Part shown: in pieces, positions 6,272 to 15,317 of the stretch
Layout: each line of letters begins with the position of its first letter
Numbering within the stretch: the first letter of the stretch is position 1
NCBI GenBank assembly: GCA_035517115.1
Contig: DATIZL010000171.1
Coordinates: 1 to 44,048, forward strand
Source of the DNA: Hyphomicrobium_A sp035517115
GTDB taxonomy: Bacteria; Pseudomonadota; Alphaproteobacteria; Rhizobiales; Hyphomicrobiaceae
Direction: 5' to 3'
Length of the DNA stretch: 44,048 nt
Translations under genes and position numbers: made by a program
Notes under the pieces: model-generated
The model's database searches: none
Seen by the model: the letters and a program-made list of their open reading frames with translations, nothing else
Told to the model about the DNA's origin: nothing

Positions 6272-8563
6272 ATGATCGACGTACGCCTCGCCAGGCGCGC
6301 ACTCACGATTTTCGCAGTGCTTGGGCTCGCCGCCGGCGCTGCGGCCTATCTGCTCGGCAACCGCGATGCCGCCGGCTGGATTTGGTCTGTGGCCACCCTG
6401 CCCGTCGTCATCGCTCTCGCGCTCTCTATTGCGCGCGACCTGGCGGCCGGGCGCCTCGGCGTCGATGCCATTGCCCTCCTGGCCATGAGCGGCGCACTCG
6501 CGCTCGGCCAGCCGCTCGCAGGCGTCGTCGTCGCCATCATGTACACGGGCGGGACCGTGCTCGAGGACTACGCGGTCGCGCGCGCGGAGCGCAGCCTAAA
6601 GTCGCTCGTCGATCGCGCGCCGCGGCTTGCTCACCGGCGCGTCGGTCAAGCCGTCGACGACGTTGCCATCGCGAACGTGAAAATCGGCGACGCAATTCTC
6701 GTGCGCGCCGGCGAGATCATTCCGGTCGACGGCCTCATTACGTCGGCGACGGCTGTGGTCGACGAATCGGCCCTCACCGGCGAGCCCATTCCCGTCGCGC
6801 GGCAGAGGGGCGAGAGCATCCGCAGCGGCACGCTCAATGCCGGCGATACCTTTGAGCTGAGGGCCACTGCCACGGCTGAGGAAAGCACGTACGCCGGGAT
6901 CGTGCGCCTCGTCGGCGCCGCGCAGACGGCCAAGGCCCCGTTCATCCGCTTAGCCGACCGCTATGCGTTGCTCCTGCTGCCGGCGACACTGCTCGTTGCC
7001 GGGTTCGCCTGGCATCTCTCTGGCGATCCCGTGCGAGGTCTCGCGGTGTTGGTGGTTGCCACCCCATGCCCGCTCATTCTCGCCGCCCCCGTCGCCTTCA
7101 TTGCCGGCGTCTCCCACGCGGCAAAGCGCGGCATCATCGTCAAAGGCGGCGCGGCCCTCGATGCTCTCGCGCTTACCCACACTGTGCTGTTCGACAAGAC
7201 CGGCACCCTCACCGTGGGTGGTGCGCGCTTGATTGCGGTGGAGACGGCGCCGGGGGAGAATGCGGATGAGATTCTGCGGCTGGCCGCATCGTTGGAGCAG
7301 GCCTCACAGCACGTCGTCGCTGCCGCCATCGTGGCCGCTGCCGCCAGCCGCGGTCTCGCCTTGCAGGTGCCCGAGCAGGTGCACGAGATCATGGGCTCCG
7401 GTCTCGAAGGCACGGTTGGTGGCCGCAACGTCCGGGTTGGCTCGCACCAATTGATCTTCGGCGCCCACAAGCCGGCCGATTGGGCCGGGCGTGCGCTGCG
7501 GCGCGCCTCCTGGCGCTCGGCGCTGAGCGTGTTCGTTTGCGTCGACGGCCGCGTCGCCGGCGCCCTGCTGCTGGCCGATGAGCTGCGCAAGGAAACCCCG
7601 CGCGCCGTTCAATCGCTACGCTCCGCCGGGGTTGCGCGCATCGTCATGGTGACGGGCGACCGCGCCGATGCGGCGGAGACGATCGGTGCCGCGCTCGATC
7701 TCGATGCGGTGCTCTCCGACCGTATCCCCTCCGACAAGGTCGATGCCGTCGCCATGGAGCGGCGGCTGCACCCGACGCTGATGGTGGGCGATGGCATCAA
7801 CGACGCCCCCGCCCTCGCCGCGGCCGACGTGGGGGTCGCCTTGGGGGCACGCGGGGCAAGCGCCTCCTCGGAGGCGGCCGATGTGGTGATCGTCGTCGAT
7901 CGCCTCGATCGTGTGTCGGAGGCTGTCGCCATCGCCAGGCGCGCTCGCGACATCGCCGTCGAGAGCATCGTCGCCGGCATGACGCTGTCAGGAATCGCTA
8001 TGGGGTTTGCCGCCTTCGGCTGGCTTGCGCCGGTCGCGGGCGCCCTGACGCAAGAGGCCATCGACATCGCCGTCATCCTCAATGCCCTGCGCGCGCTCGG
8101 CCCCGGGTGGCATTGGAGGCCGCGCCTTCTGCCCGATGGGTTTGCGCGCGAGCTTGGCCACGAGCACCGGCTGCTCGAGCTCGAGCTCGACCAGCTGAGG
8201 TCCATCTCGGATGCGCTCGACGATGCGAGCGGGCAACAGGCGGTGGAACTCATCGCGCGTGCGCATCGCATTGTCGAGGAGAGCATCGTCGCGCACGAGC
8301 GCGAGGACGAGGCCATCGTCTATCCGCGCCTGATGAAGGTGCTCGCCGACGGCCACGGTCTGTCGGCCATGAGCCGCGCCCACCGCGAGATACTGCACCA
8401 GGCGCGGCTCCTGGCGCGGCTCGCCTATGGCTTGCGGGCCGAGGATGCCGACAAATACCTGGTGCGCGACGCCCAGCGCGCCATCGAATCGATCGAGGCG
8501 CTGGTTCGCATCCACAATGCGCAGGAAGAGGACATTTACGAGCACGCGATCCGCCGCTCGTGA
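6272..8563 (+). CDS. P1B-5 type heavy-metal ATPase with C-terminal hemerythrin domain
   Basis: A 763-residue ATP-driven metal exporter of the inner membrane. It lacks an N-terminal heavy-metal-binding domain. The actuator motif LTGEP is at 168-172, the membrane metal site TPCP at 264-267, the phosphorylated Asp in DKTGTLT at 308, and GDGINDAP at 506-513. A C-terminal QEAID (594-598) fits the QExxD of the P1B-5 subgroup. In place of the usual SEHP of the nucleotide domain there is SQHVV (345-349). From about residue 628 follows a hemerythrin-like four-helix domain with GHEHRLLE, AHRIVEE, AHEREDEAIVYPR, RAHREILH and IHNAQEEDIYEH as likely diiron ligands. Rhizobial Nia has the same design and moves nickel and iron. 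AAGGAG precedes the ATG. Its metal is likely Ni/Fe/Co rather than copper. Confidence 0.92.
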   Translation: MIDVRLARRALTIFAVLGLAAGAAAYLLGNRDAAGWIWSVATLPVVIALALSIARDLAAGRLGVDAIALLAMSGALALGQPLAGVVVAIMYTGGTVLEDYAVARAERSLKSLVDRAPRLAHRRVGQAVDDVAIANVKIGDAILVRAGEIIPVDGLITSATAVVDESALTGEPIPVARQRGESIRSGTLNAGDTFELRATATAEESTYAGIVRLVGAAQTAKAPFIRLADRYALLLLPATLLVAGFAWHLSGDPVRGLAVLVVATPCPLILAAPVAFIAGVSHAAKRGIIVKGGAALDALALTHTVLFDKTGTLTVGGARLIAVETAPGENADEILRLAASLEQASQHVVAAAIVAAAASRGLALQVPEQVHEIMGSGLEGTVGGRNVRVGSHQLIFGAHKPADWAGRALRRASWRSALSVFVCVDGRVAGALLLADELRKETPRAVQSLRSAGVARIVMVTGDRADAAETIGAALDLDAVLSDRIPSDKVDAVAMERRLHPTLMVGDGINDAPALAAADVGVALGARGASASSEAADVVIVVDRLDRVSEAVAIARRARDIAVESIVAGMTLSGIAMGFAAFGWLAPVAGALTQEAIDIAVILNALRALGPGWHWRPRLLPDGFARELGHEHRLLELELDQLRSISDALDDASGQQAVELIARAHRIVEESIVAHEREDEAIVYPRLMKVLADGHGLSAMSRAHREILHQARLLARLAYGLRAEDADKYLVRDAQRAIESIEALVRIHNAQEEDIYEHAIRRS

Positions 8564-8605
8564 GCGCGCACCGCTTGGAGCTTGGGATCAAAGCCGCTGA
8601 GAATC

Positions 8606-8634
8606 AAAAAAGGGCCAGACGGAAGGTCGGGCCC
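8606..8634 (-). terminator. Rho-independent terminator, minus strand
   Basis: Read on the minus strand, GGGCC (8634-8630), one mismatch, GAC, a 5-base loop, GTC, one mismatch and GGCCC (8616-8612) form a hairpin. A run of six T (8611-8606) follows directly. It lies about 100 bases after the stop of the Ala/Pro-rich small protein gene, which it probably terminates. Confidence 0.7.
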
Positions 8635-8733
8635 AGTGGAGGAATTTGCGTTGCCCGACGAAGGTGCCTCGCAGGGAGCCTTATGGAGAGGGGACGGATA
8701 CCGCCGCTATGCCGTCTGGGTGTGGTGACTTAC

Positions 8734-9219
8734 TTAAGCCGAGGGTGCCGCCTCGCTTGCCGGCGCTTCGGCTGGCGCGGCCGCTGGTGCAGGTTCGGCT
8801 ACCGCCGCAGGCTCGGCGACCGGCGCAGCTGAACCCGGCTCGGCGGCCTCAGCCGAGACGGCAGCCGGCTCGGGCTCCGCGCAAGGTGCCACCGCGGACG
8901 GTGCCTCGGCCGCTGGCTCTTCCGAAGCCGGAGCTACCGACGCTTCCGCCGCTGCCGGCTGCTCTGCCGGAGCCGGCGCTTCGGCCGGCGGTTCGGCGAG
9001 AGCAAGGTCGCCACCTGGTGGCATCTCGAGCGCCGTCCCGCACGCGGCAATCCGGCCGGCGGCCGGTTCCGAAGCCGGGGCGACTGACTCGGCCTCGGCA
9101 GACGGCCCCCTGGTCACGAACGTCATCAGGTCGTTCGCCGCCGCGAGCACCGTCTCCGACTTGCCGCCCAGCTCGTAAGCCATGCGCAGGCAGTTGAGAC
9201 GTAGTTCCTCAAGATCCAT
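8734..9219 (-). CDS. Small protein with conserved head and Ala/Pro/Glu-rich tail
   Basis: A 161-residue protein in two parts. The first 38 residues (MDLEELRLNCLRMA, then SETVLAAANDLMTFV) look like a structured helical head of a type common in rhizobia-related genomes. The remaining 120 or so residues are nearly all Ala, Pro, Glu and Ser, with only two Cys and one Met interrupting. This tail is probably disordered and acidic. A good AAGGAG sits 6 bases before the ATG and a terminator follows, so the gene is probably real. No function is known. Tail length is likely variable between strains. Confidence 0.75.
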   Translation of the reverse strand: MDLEELRLNCLRMAYELGGKSETVLAAANDLMTFVTRGPSAEAESVAPASEPAAGRIAACGTALEMPPGGDLALAEPPAEAPAPAEQPAAAEASVAPASEEPAAEAPSAVAPCAEPEPAAVSAEAAEPGSAAPVAEPAAVAEPAPAAAPAEAPASEAAPSA

Positions 9220-9744
9220 GTTTGCTCCTTTGCAAGTTAGAGATAGGTCCCCTGCGATGCAGAAGACCCAAGTAATGTATCACGCGTGAAAGCTTGGCGG
9301 CGGAGCCGTAAAACTGTTCAACCGGAATATTTCCAAGTAAAGGGGCGGGCAGGCGATCGAGCTAGGCAGCCGGTGCGCGAGGCTCGATGTCACGCGTTCG
9401 CGGAGGCGACGCTTGCAGGCGCGTGAGCCGCACCCGCTGCGCCTCAACGTCATTCCCGCGGAGGCGGGAACCCAGGACACTTCAATCAAGCGCCGGACGA
9501 CCGCTTCGCAACTCATGCGAGCCATAGCCGACAACACTGCGGAGGCTTGACCGAGTCCTGCGCGGGGTGAGTGGGTGGACGTGGCGCGCGTGCGGCGCGA
9601 ACTCGGGCGCGAGCTAGGCGACAACATGCGGGCCATCGCTAACGGGCATGCCAATGACATGCAGGGCGCTGCCGCTTTCGTAATGACACGCGACTTATAT
9701 TCTTATCTAAGCCATAAGAACGGCGCAGCAGCTTAGCGCAGAAC
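9220..9744. other. Gene-poor stretch with a dispersed repeat and gene-remnant-like frame
   Basis: This 525-bp stretch lies between the starts/ends of two minus-strand genes. It holds a palindromic dispersed-repeat unit (listed separately). On the plus strand, the same frame before and after a stop at 9548-9550 reads SQLMRAIADN and then LGDNMRAIANG, an imperfect repeated motif. The second part runs open as 53 codons from GTG 9575 to the TAG at 9734-9736 with good third-position GC. It has no clear ribosome site and resembles nothing I know. It may be the decayed end of a former gene. Confidence 0.4.
9448..9476. repeat. Palindromic dispersed-repeat unit (ATTCCCGC...GCGGGAA type)
   Basis: TTCCCGC (9453-9459) and GCGGGAA (9464-9470) form a perfect 7-bp inverted repeat around GGAG, flanked by CGTCA and CCCAGG. 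In one minus-strand frame it reads WVPASAGM, the familiar translation product of this repeat family, which is scattered through many proteobacterial genomes. Only one copy is visible in this window. Confidence 0.65.
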
Positions 9745-10314
9745 TCAGTCCTTCGCACGCTCGACATAGGAGCCGTCCGCCGTCATGACCACAACGCGGG
9801 TTCCGGCGGCGACGTGCGGCGGCACCATGATGCGGGCACCGTTCGACAGCACCGCCGGCTTGTAGGAGGAGGAGGCCGTCTGCCCCTTAACGACCGGCTC
9901 CGCTTCCACGATCTCCAGCGTCACGCGCTGCGGCAGCTCCACGGAGATGGGCTTGCCCTCGTGCAGCGAGACGGTGCAGGTCATGCCCTCCTGCAGCCAC
10001 TGCGACTGATCGCCGATCACATCCTTCGATATCGAGATCTGGTCGAAGGTCTCGGGATGCATGAAGTGGAAGCCGAGGTCGTCCTCGTAGAGGTAATTGT
10101 AGTCCTTCTCCTCAAGATAGACGCGCTCGACCTGGTCAGTGGTGCGGTAGCGCTCGGTCACTTTCACGCCGTCCGCGATGCGGCGCATCTCGAGGTGCGT
10201 GACCGGGGTGCCCTTGCCGGGGTGGATGTTTTCGGCGTGAATGACGACGGCGAGCTTGCCGTCGAGATCGAGCACATTGCCCTTGCGCACCGAGGAGGCG
10301 ATGACCTTTGACAC
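9745..10314 (-). CDS. efp: Translation elongation factor P
   Basis: EF-P binds the ribosome between the P and E sites and rescues it when it stalls at proline runs. All three OB-like domains are present over 189 residues, the usual length. Domain I holds the modification loop IHPGKGTPVTH, with Lys34 as the residue that receives beta-lysine. The C-terminal domain contains GARIMVPPHVAAGTRVVV and ends DGSYVERAKD. The gene is transcribed divergently from epmA, which encodes the enzyme that modifies Lys34; the two start codons are 122 bp apart. The presence of Lys rather than Arg at position 34 agrees with the EpmA/EpmB pathway and not with EarP. Confidence 0.97.
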   Translation of the reverse strand: MSKVIASSVRKGNVLDLDGKLAVVIHAENIHPGKGTPVTHLEMRRIADGVKVTERYRTTDQVERVYLEEKDYNYLYEDDLGFHFMHPETFDQISISKDVIGDQSQWLQEGMTCTVSLHEGKPISVELPQRVTLEIVEAEPVVKGQTASSSYKPAVLSNGARIMVPPHVAAGTRVVVMTADGSYVERAKD

Positions 10315-10436
10315 TTATGTAGTCTCCGTTTGCGTGAAACCGGCGCGGGCGCGAGGCGCGCTTCATTCCGGTCGGAAGGGGGGAATCTCGGGGGCTCTCA
10401 TACCCTTTCCCGCGCGGGTGGTCTAGAGAAGCCCCC

Positions 10437-11477
10437 ATGAGCAGCAACCGTCCCTGGTGGGACCCAGAGGTGCACGCCGACCGGCGCCCGCTCCTTGCGG
10501 CACGCGCGCGCATTAAAGCGGCGATCCGCGCGTGGTTCGAGGCGCAAGGATTTGCCGAGGCCGAGACCGGCGTCTTGCAGGTTTCGCCCGGTAACGAGGC
10601 GCACCTGCACGCCTTCAAGACCGAGTTCATCGGACCCGATCTCTCCCGCACCACGCTCTACCTGCACACCTCGCCGGAGCTTGCGTGCAAGAAGCTGCTG
10701 GCCGCGGGCGAGCGCAAGATTTTCACCTTCGCGCCCGTATTCCGCAACCGTGAGCGCGGCGCGCTCCACGCGCCCGAGTTCACCATGCTCGAATGGTACC
10801 GCGCAGAGGAGCCCTACGAGACTGTGATGGCGGACGCGGCCGCGATCTTGAGGCTCGCCGCCGAGACGGCCGACAACCGCTTCTTCTCCTGGCGCGGAGT
10901 GACGGCCAACCCGCGCGCAGAGCCCGAGCAGTTGACTGTCGTGCAGGCCTTTGCCCGCTACGCCGGGGTCGACCTTCTCGCCAGCATGACGGAGAGCGGC
11001 AATGACACGCGGCGACTTGCGGCCATGGCGGAGGCCGCCGGCATCACCGCGCGCGCACACGACACCTGGTCTGACATCTTCTCCAAGCTGCTGACAGCGC
11101 TCATCGAGCCCAAGCTCGGCAACGGCCGCGCCACGCTGCTCACGGAGTATCCAGCAAGTGAGTCCGCGCTTGCACGGCGCGTCACGCGCGACCCTCGCCT
11201 CGGGGAGCGCTTCGAGCTCTACTGCTGCGGGGTCGAACTCGCCAACGGATTTGGGGAGCTGACCGATGCAGACGAGCAGCGCCGCCGTCTCGAGGCCGAG
11301 ATGGTTAACAAGGAGGCCCGCTACGGCGAGCGCTATCCTCTCGATGAGGACTTTCTCGCCGCGCTCGCGCAAATGCCGCCGGCTTCGGGCTGCGCGCTAG
11401 GCTTCGACCGCCTCGTCTTGCTGGCGACGGGAGCCACACGCATCGACCAGGTGATCTGGACTCCGTTCCGGCCCTAG
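10437..11477 (+). CDS. epmA: EF-P beta-lysyltransferase EpmA (GenX/PoxA)
   Basis: A lysyl-tRNA-synthetase-like enzyme that attaches (R)-beta-lysine to Lys34 of EF-P using ATP. The 346-residue protein is only the class II catalytic core: there is no N-terminal anticodon-binding domain, which separates it from LysS. Motif 2 is seen in FAPVFRNRERGALHAPEFTM and motif 3 in SGCALGFDRLVLL. HTSPELACKKLLAAG and ELYCCGVELANGFGEL are typical amino-acid-site blocks. It starts opposite efp, so the pair can share regulation. The partner that would make beta-lysine lies at 19253-20404. Confidence 0.95.
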   Translation: MSSNRPWWDPEVHADRRPLLAARARIKAAIRAWFEAQGFAEAETGVLQVSPGNEAHLHAFKTEFIGPDLSRTTLYLHTSPELACKKLLAAGERKIFTFAPVFRNRERGALHAPEFTMLEWYRAEEPYETVMADAAAILRLAAETADNRFFSWRGVTANPRAEPEQLTVVQAFARYAGVDLLASMTESGNDTRRLAAMAEAAGITARAHDTWSDIFSKLLTALIEPKLGNGRATLLTEYPASESALARRVTRDPRLGERFELYCCGVELANGFGELTDADEQRRRLEAEMVNKEARYGERYPLDEDFLAALAQMPPASGCALGFDRLVLLATGATRIDQVIWTPFRP

Positions 11478-11583
11478 TCCGATTGATTCACGCTTTCACC
11501 CTCCGGAGTCGCGATTTCTCCCATGCCGTTCGACTCGCTGCTACTAATAGATTGTTGGTCCGAGCTAACCAGGGAAGTCGCCG

Positions 11584-12570
11584 ATGGCAATCTTCTCGAC
11601 CGAGGAAGTGCATCCCAGTGAGCGGGTGTCCTATTGGGATGTGAATGTCATTAGGGGCTTCGCAAAGCTCAAGGTGCCCAGGAACGAGCCCTTCAACGGC
11701 AGCCTCACCGTGGGCGAGATCGGCTCTATCGGTGTGTCGCGGATCGAGAGCGACCCCTTCGAAATCCAGCGCAGTAGAAAGGAAATCGCTCATTCTCACG
11801 CAGACGACTACTTCATCCATCTGCAGTGCGCTGGCCAATCGACGCATCTTCAGGGTGACTGCGAGACTGCCATCAAGGAAGGGGAATTCTTTCTGGTGGA
11901 TCTCAGGCGCCCGTTCACGGGATGCCTCCAGACGCGTGGAAACATATTCACCCTCCGAGCATCGCGCCGCGAGATAGAGGCCCGTCTCGGGCCGGCTGGG
12001 CCATTGGCTTTGCGCACTATGGACTCGCAAAACGCCGTGGCGGGGTTGGCCTTCGGCTTCTTGACGATGCTACCCGAGCGTGCCGATACGCTCGAGGGGG
12101 GACCGGCCACCAAGATCGCCGAGCAGGCCCTGGACCTGCTGGCCCTCGCCTACTCGGCCACGACCCAAGGCGGTGTCGCCCTCTCCTCCCCGCGCGCGGC
12201 CGCGCTCACGATGCTAAAGGCCACCATCGAATCCCGCCTGCATGACCCGGACTTGAAGCCGATGACGGCAGCGGCGGCGGCCGGCATCAGCGTGCGCTAC
12301 GCCAACGCGCTCATGGCACAGGAGGACACCGGCCTCGAGGCTTACATCATCGCGCGCCGGCTGGAGCGCTGCCGGCGTACGCTCGACGACCCGTCGCAGG
12401 CGCGCCGGACCATCGGCGACATAGCCTTCAGCTGGGGCTTCTCCGACCTCTCGCACTTCGGGCGCCGGTTCAAGGCGCAATTCGGGTGCACGCCGGGCGA
12501 CTATCGCAGGCAGCGCGCAAGATCTGGGATGGTCGATCAGCTGACTACGACCGGAAGGTCGGGAAGCTAA
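11584..12570 (+). CDS. AraC-family transcriptional regulator
   Basis: A 328-residue regulator. The N-terminal part (about 20-190) resembles the AraC-binding-like sensor domain of FeaR-type proteins (YWDVNV, HADDYFIHLQCAG, EGEFFLVDLRRPF). The C-terminal part (about 215-315) holds two helix-turn-helix units. The second, TIGDIAFSWGFSDLSHFGRRFKAQFG with TPGDYRR after it, is the AraC signature. The ligand and target genes are unknown. A GGGAAG ribosome site precedes the ATG. The stop codon overlaps that of the convergent diguanylate cyclase gene by 3 bases. No obvious catabolic partner lies next to it. Confidence 0.9.
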   Translation: MAIFSTEEVHPSERVSYWDVNVIRGFAKLKVPRNEPFNGSLTVGEIGSIGVSRIESDPFEIQRSRKEIAHSHADDYFIHLQCAGQSTHLQGDCETAIKEGEFFLVDLRRPFTGCLQTRGNIFTLRASRREIEARLGPAGPLALRTMDSQNAVAGLAFGFLTMLPERADTLEGGPATKIAEQALDLLALAYSATTQGGVALSSPRAAALTMLKATIESRLHDPDLKPMTAAAAAGISVRYANALMAQEDTGLEAYIIARRLERCRRTLDDPSQARRTIGDIAFSWGFSDLSHFGRRFKAQFGCTPGDYRRQRARSGMVDQLTTTGRSGS

Positions 12571-14087
12571 TCTCGCGTGACTGAGGTGCCGGGCTTATGG
12601 CGGTGTCGCTCTTCGCGCTGAGCTCGAATCTCGTCCCCATAGAAGTGATAGATGCCGCGGCCGGCGCTCTTCGAGTGATAGAGCGCCATATCGGCACTCT
12701 TCAACAACTTCTCTGCGTCAGTTCCATCCTCAGGCGAAATGGCAATGCCGATCGACATTCCGATCGTAATTTGATGACCGTCAATGTCGTAGGGCGCACA
12801 GACTTTCTCGATAAGCCGTTCAGACAATCGCGCCGCCTCCAGGTGGGGCTCCCTGGAGATCTGCAGCACGACAAACTCGTCGCCTCCCATCCTGGCTACC
12901 GTATCGGTTCGCCGCACGCAGCTCCTCAGCCTTTCGGCCACGGCACGTAGAAGCGCATCGCCGACGGAATGTCCGAAGGTGTCGTTTACCTCCTTGAAGC
13001 GGTCGAGATCGAGGCACAAGACCACCACGGCTTGTCCACTATGCGGAGACGCGAGTGCTTGCTCGAACCGCTGCTGAAGGAGCGTGCGGTTGGCGAGATC
13101 AGTAAGCCCGTCATGAAGTGCCAGATGGGCAACACGGCTTTCCAGACTGAGCTCGTGTGTGACGTCCTCGTGCGCGTCGACCCAGCCACCGTCGGGCATG
13201 GGTCCGGCACTGACCCGGATCGCACGGCCGTTGCTCAGATTGTAGGTATACGTAAAGGGCTGGCCGTGGGCGACTTTGGCGAGATAGGCGGCGATGCGCT
13301 GCTCCCACTCTTCGAACGTCTCCGACGAGGAGGTGACGGTGTCGCTGGCCTCGTGGCCTATGAGCTCGCGCAGCGGCGTTCCTGCGCGGCTGAGCTCGGG
13401 AGGCAGGCTGTACATCTGGACGTAGGCGTCGTTGCAGAGAACGAGCCGCTGATTGGAATCGAACATCGATATGCCGGCCGGCATGTGCTTCAGCACCATG
13501 TCCAACTGAAGATTCCGGGCCGCAAGCTGCGCATGCAGCTCCCTGCTCTCGGTCACGTCGAGGCGAAGGCTCATGTAGCCCTGTAACCTGCCGTCGCAGT
13601 CACGGATCGCGGCGTTGGCCGACTTCACCCAATAATAGGTGCCGTCCTTGGCCCGGTTGCGAACGTCCGCCTGCCAGACCTCGCCTTTGGCAAGCGTCGC
13701 GTACATATCTCTCCAAAAGCTCTTGGGATGGAATCCGGAGTTCAAGATGGCGTGAGTTCGCCCGACGAGTTCGCCGCGCGTGTAGCCGCTGATACGACAG
13801 AAGTTGTCGTTGACGTGCGTGATGGTACCGCGCGGGTCCGTTTCCGAGATGATAGCCAATCGATCGACCATCGCACTCTGCAGGTCGAGCCGGGCGAGCA
13901 TCGTTGCAAGGACTTCGGAGGAGTCCGGTCTTTGGTGTAAAGGGCCAATGGACACTGGGCCGCGCACTTGCGAGGTGGGTTTCGTATGCCGAAAGGTGGG
14001 ACCGGGCATCTTTTGTCTGAACGGCAGGCGGCGAGTTGATAAGAACGCTGGCTGAGCCGCCAGGACGCAGAACCTTCCCATACTCAT
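12567..14087 (-). CDS. PAS-PAS-GGDEF diguanylate cyclase
   Basis: Predicted to make cyclic di-GMP from GTP in response to a signal sensed by two PAS domains; there is no membrane segment, so it is cytoplasmic. PAS1 (about 78-185) includes VNDNFCRISGYTRGELVG. A second PAS (about 195-315) includes AGISMFDSNQRLVLCNDAY. The GGDEF domain (about 325-490) has an intact GGDEF at 401-405 and an intact inhibitory site RRTD at 392-395, so both activity and product inhibition are expected. There is no EAL domain. The first 60 residues look unstructured; a later Met at 27 or 63 could be the true start. Confidence 0.92.
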   Translation of the reverse strand: MSMGRFCVLAAQPAFLSTRRLPFRQKMPGPTFRHTKPTSQVRGPVSIGPLHQRPDSSEVLATMLARLDLQSAMVDRLAIISETDPRGTITHVNDNFCRISGYTRGELVGRTHAILNSGFHPKSFWRDMYATLAKGEVWQADVRNRAKDGTYYWVKSANAAIRDCDGRLQGYMSLRLDVTESRELHAQLAARNLQLDMVLKHMPAGISMFDSNQRLVLCNDAYVQMYSLPPELSRAGTPLRELIGHEASDTVTSSSETFEEWEQRIAAYLAKVAHGQPFTYTYNLSNGRAIRVSAGPMPDGGWVDAHEDVTHELSLESRVAHLALHDGLTDLANRTLLQQRFEQALASPHSGQAVVVLCLDLDRFKEVNDTFGHSVGDALLRAVAERLRSCVRRTDTVARMGGDEFVVLQISREPHLEAARLSERLIEKVCAPYDIDGHQITIGMSIGIAISPEDGTDAEKLLKSADMALYHSKSAGRGIYHFYGDEIRAQREERHRHKPGTSVTRD

Positions 14088-14266
14088 GCACTTCGTGGCT
14101 CACTTTGCGGTTAAGGCGCCGACTACAATGCAACGAAACTCTGTGTACGTCTGACGTTCCCGTACTGTTTAGGGAGTCGCGGAAGGCGCGTAGACGCGCA
14201 TCGCCCACCGATGTCTGCCGGCCTTGCATCGCGCAAACCCCGGGACGCGGCCCTCGGGCCGTTGCT

Positions 14267-15193
14267 TTAGGAGATTGAATCGGGAAGCGGAATGAATTCC
14301 TCGGCGTCTCCTGGTACAGGCGAAAACCGCCCCGCCTTCCAGTCGGCCTTGGCCGCGTCGATGCGGTCCTTGGAGGAGGAGACGAAGTTCCACCAGATGT
14401 GCCGCGGGCCGTCCATGGGCTCGCCGCCGAGCAGCATGAGACGCGCCTGCGAAAGCGCGAGGATGGAGATGCGATCGCCGGGACGGAACACCAGCAGCCG
14501 CCCGGTGGAGAACGTCTCCCCAGCAATGTCGATCTCTCCCGAGGCGATATAGATCCCCCGCTCGTCGTAGTCGGGATCGAGCGGCAGCACGGCGCCCGGC
14601 GCCAGCACCGCCTCGGCGTAGAAGGCGGGATGCGGAAAGGCCGCCGGCGAGGTCTGCCCGTAAAGCGTCCCCATGATGACGCGCACGGTCTTGCCGTCCG
14701 CCGAAATGCGCGGCAGCTCGCTGGCGCCATGGTGCGCGAAGGCGGGCGCGCCCTCCTCGTGCGCCTTCGGCAGCGCCGCCCAGGTTTGGATGCCAAACAG
14801 GCGCGGGCCCTTGGCGCGCTCCTCAGCGCTCGTGCGCTCCGAGTGCACGATGCCGCACCCGGCCGACATGAGGTTGAGCTCTCCCGGCTTGATCGCGAGC
14901 GCCGAGCCGAGACTGTCGCGATGCATGATCTCTCCGTCGAACAGATAGGTGACGGTCGCGAGCCCGATGTGCGGATGCGGCCGCACTTCGATGCCTGAGC
15001 CGATCAGGAACTCGGCCGGACCCATCTGATCAAAGAAGATGAAAGGTCCGACCATTTGCTTGCTGGCGGCCGGGAGCGCGCGCCGCACCGAGAAGCCGCC
15101 GAGGTCGCGCGCACGCGGCACGATCACCTGCTCGATCGCGTCGCAGGAGCGTGGGTTGCCGGGAACCGGGTCGTTGTTGGGCTGCCAACTCAT
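14267..15193 (-). CDS. Pirin family protein
   Basis: A 308-residue bicupin of the pirin family. The N-terminal cupin carries the metal-binding HPHIG motif, then VTYLFDGEIMHRDSLG and the second cupin box GCGIVHSE, so the iron site is complete. The C-terminal cupin is less conserved, as usual. Bacterial pirins include quercetin dioxygenases and proteins that modulate pyruvate dehydrogenase; the substrate here is unknown. I chose the ATG at 15193 because GAGG lies about 8 bases upstream; a GTG 9 bases earlier is in frame but overlaps that site. It is divergent from the SDR gene at 15318. Confidence 0.92.
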   Translation of the reverse strand: MSWQPNNDPVPGNPRSCDAIEQVIVPRARDLGGFSVRRALPAASKQMVGPFIFFDQMGPAEFLIGSGIEVRPHPHIGLATVTYLFDGEIMHRDSLGSALAIKPGELNLMSAGCGIVHSERTSAEERAKGPRLFGIQTWAALPKAHEEGAPAFAHHGASELPRISADGKTVRVIMGTLYGQTSPAAFPHPAFYAEAVLAPGAVLPLDPDYDERGIYIASGEIDIAGETFSTGRLLVFRPGDRISILALSQARLMLLGGEPMDGPRHIWWNFVSSSKDRIDAAKADWKAGRFSPVPGDAEEFIPLPDSIS

Positions 15194-15317
15194 CACGAGC
15201 ACCTCGGCTCAATGTTCGCGCGCGCGCATCTTGCCTATATGATGGTAGCGGTTCTTATTTGCGCGCGCGGATCAAAGTGTCCGCCCAAATCAACCAGACA
15301 AGCAGCGGGTGAGTGAA

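Noticed and set aside
9280..9660. Minus-strand frame of 126 codons
   Set aside because: Its only familiar segment, WVPASAGM, is the translation of a dispersed DNA repeat, so it is not evidence for a gene.
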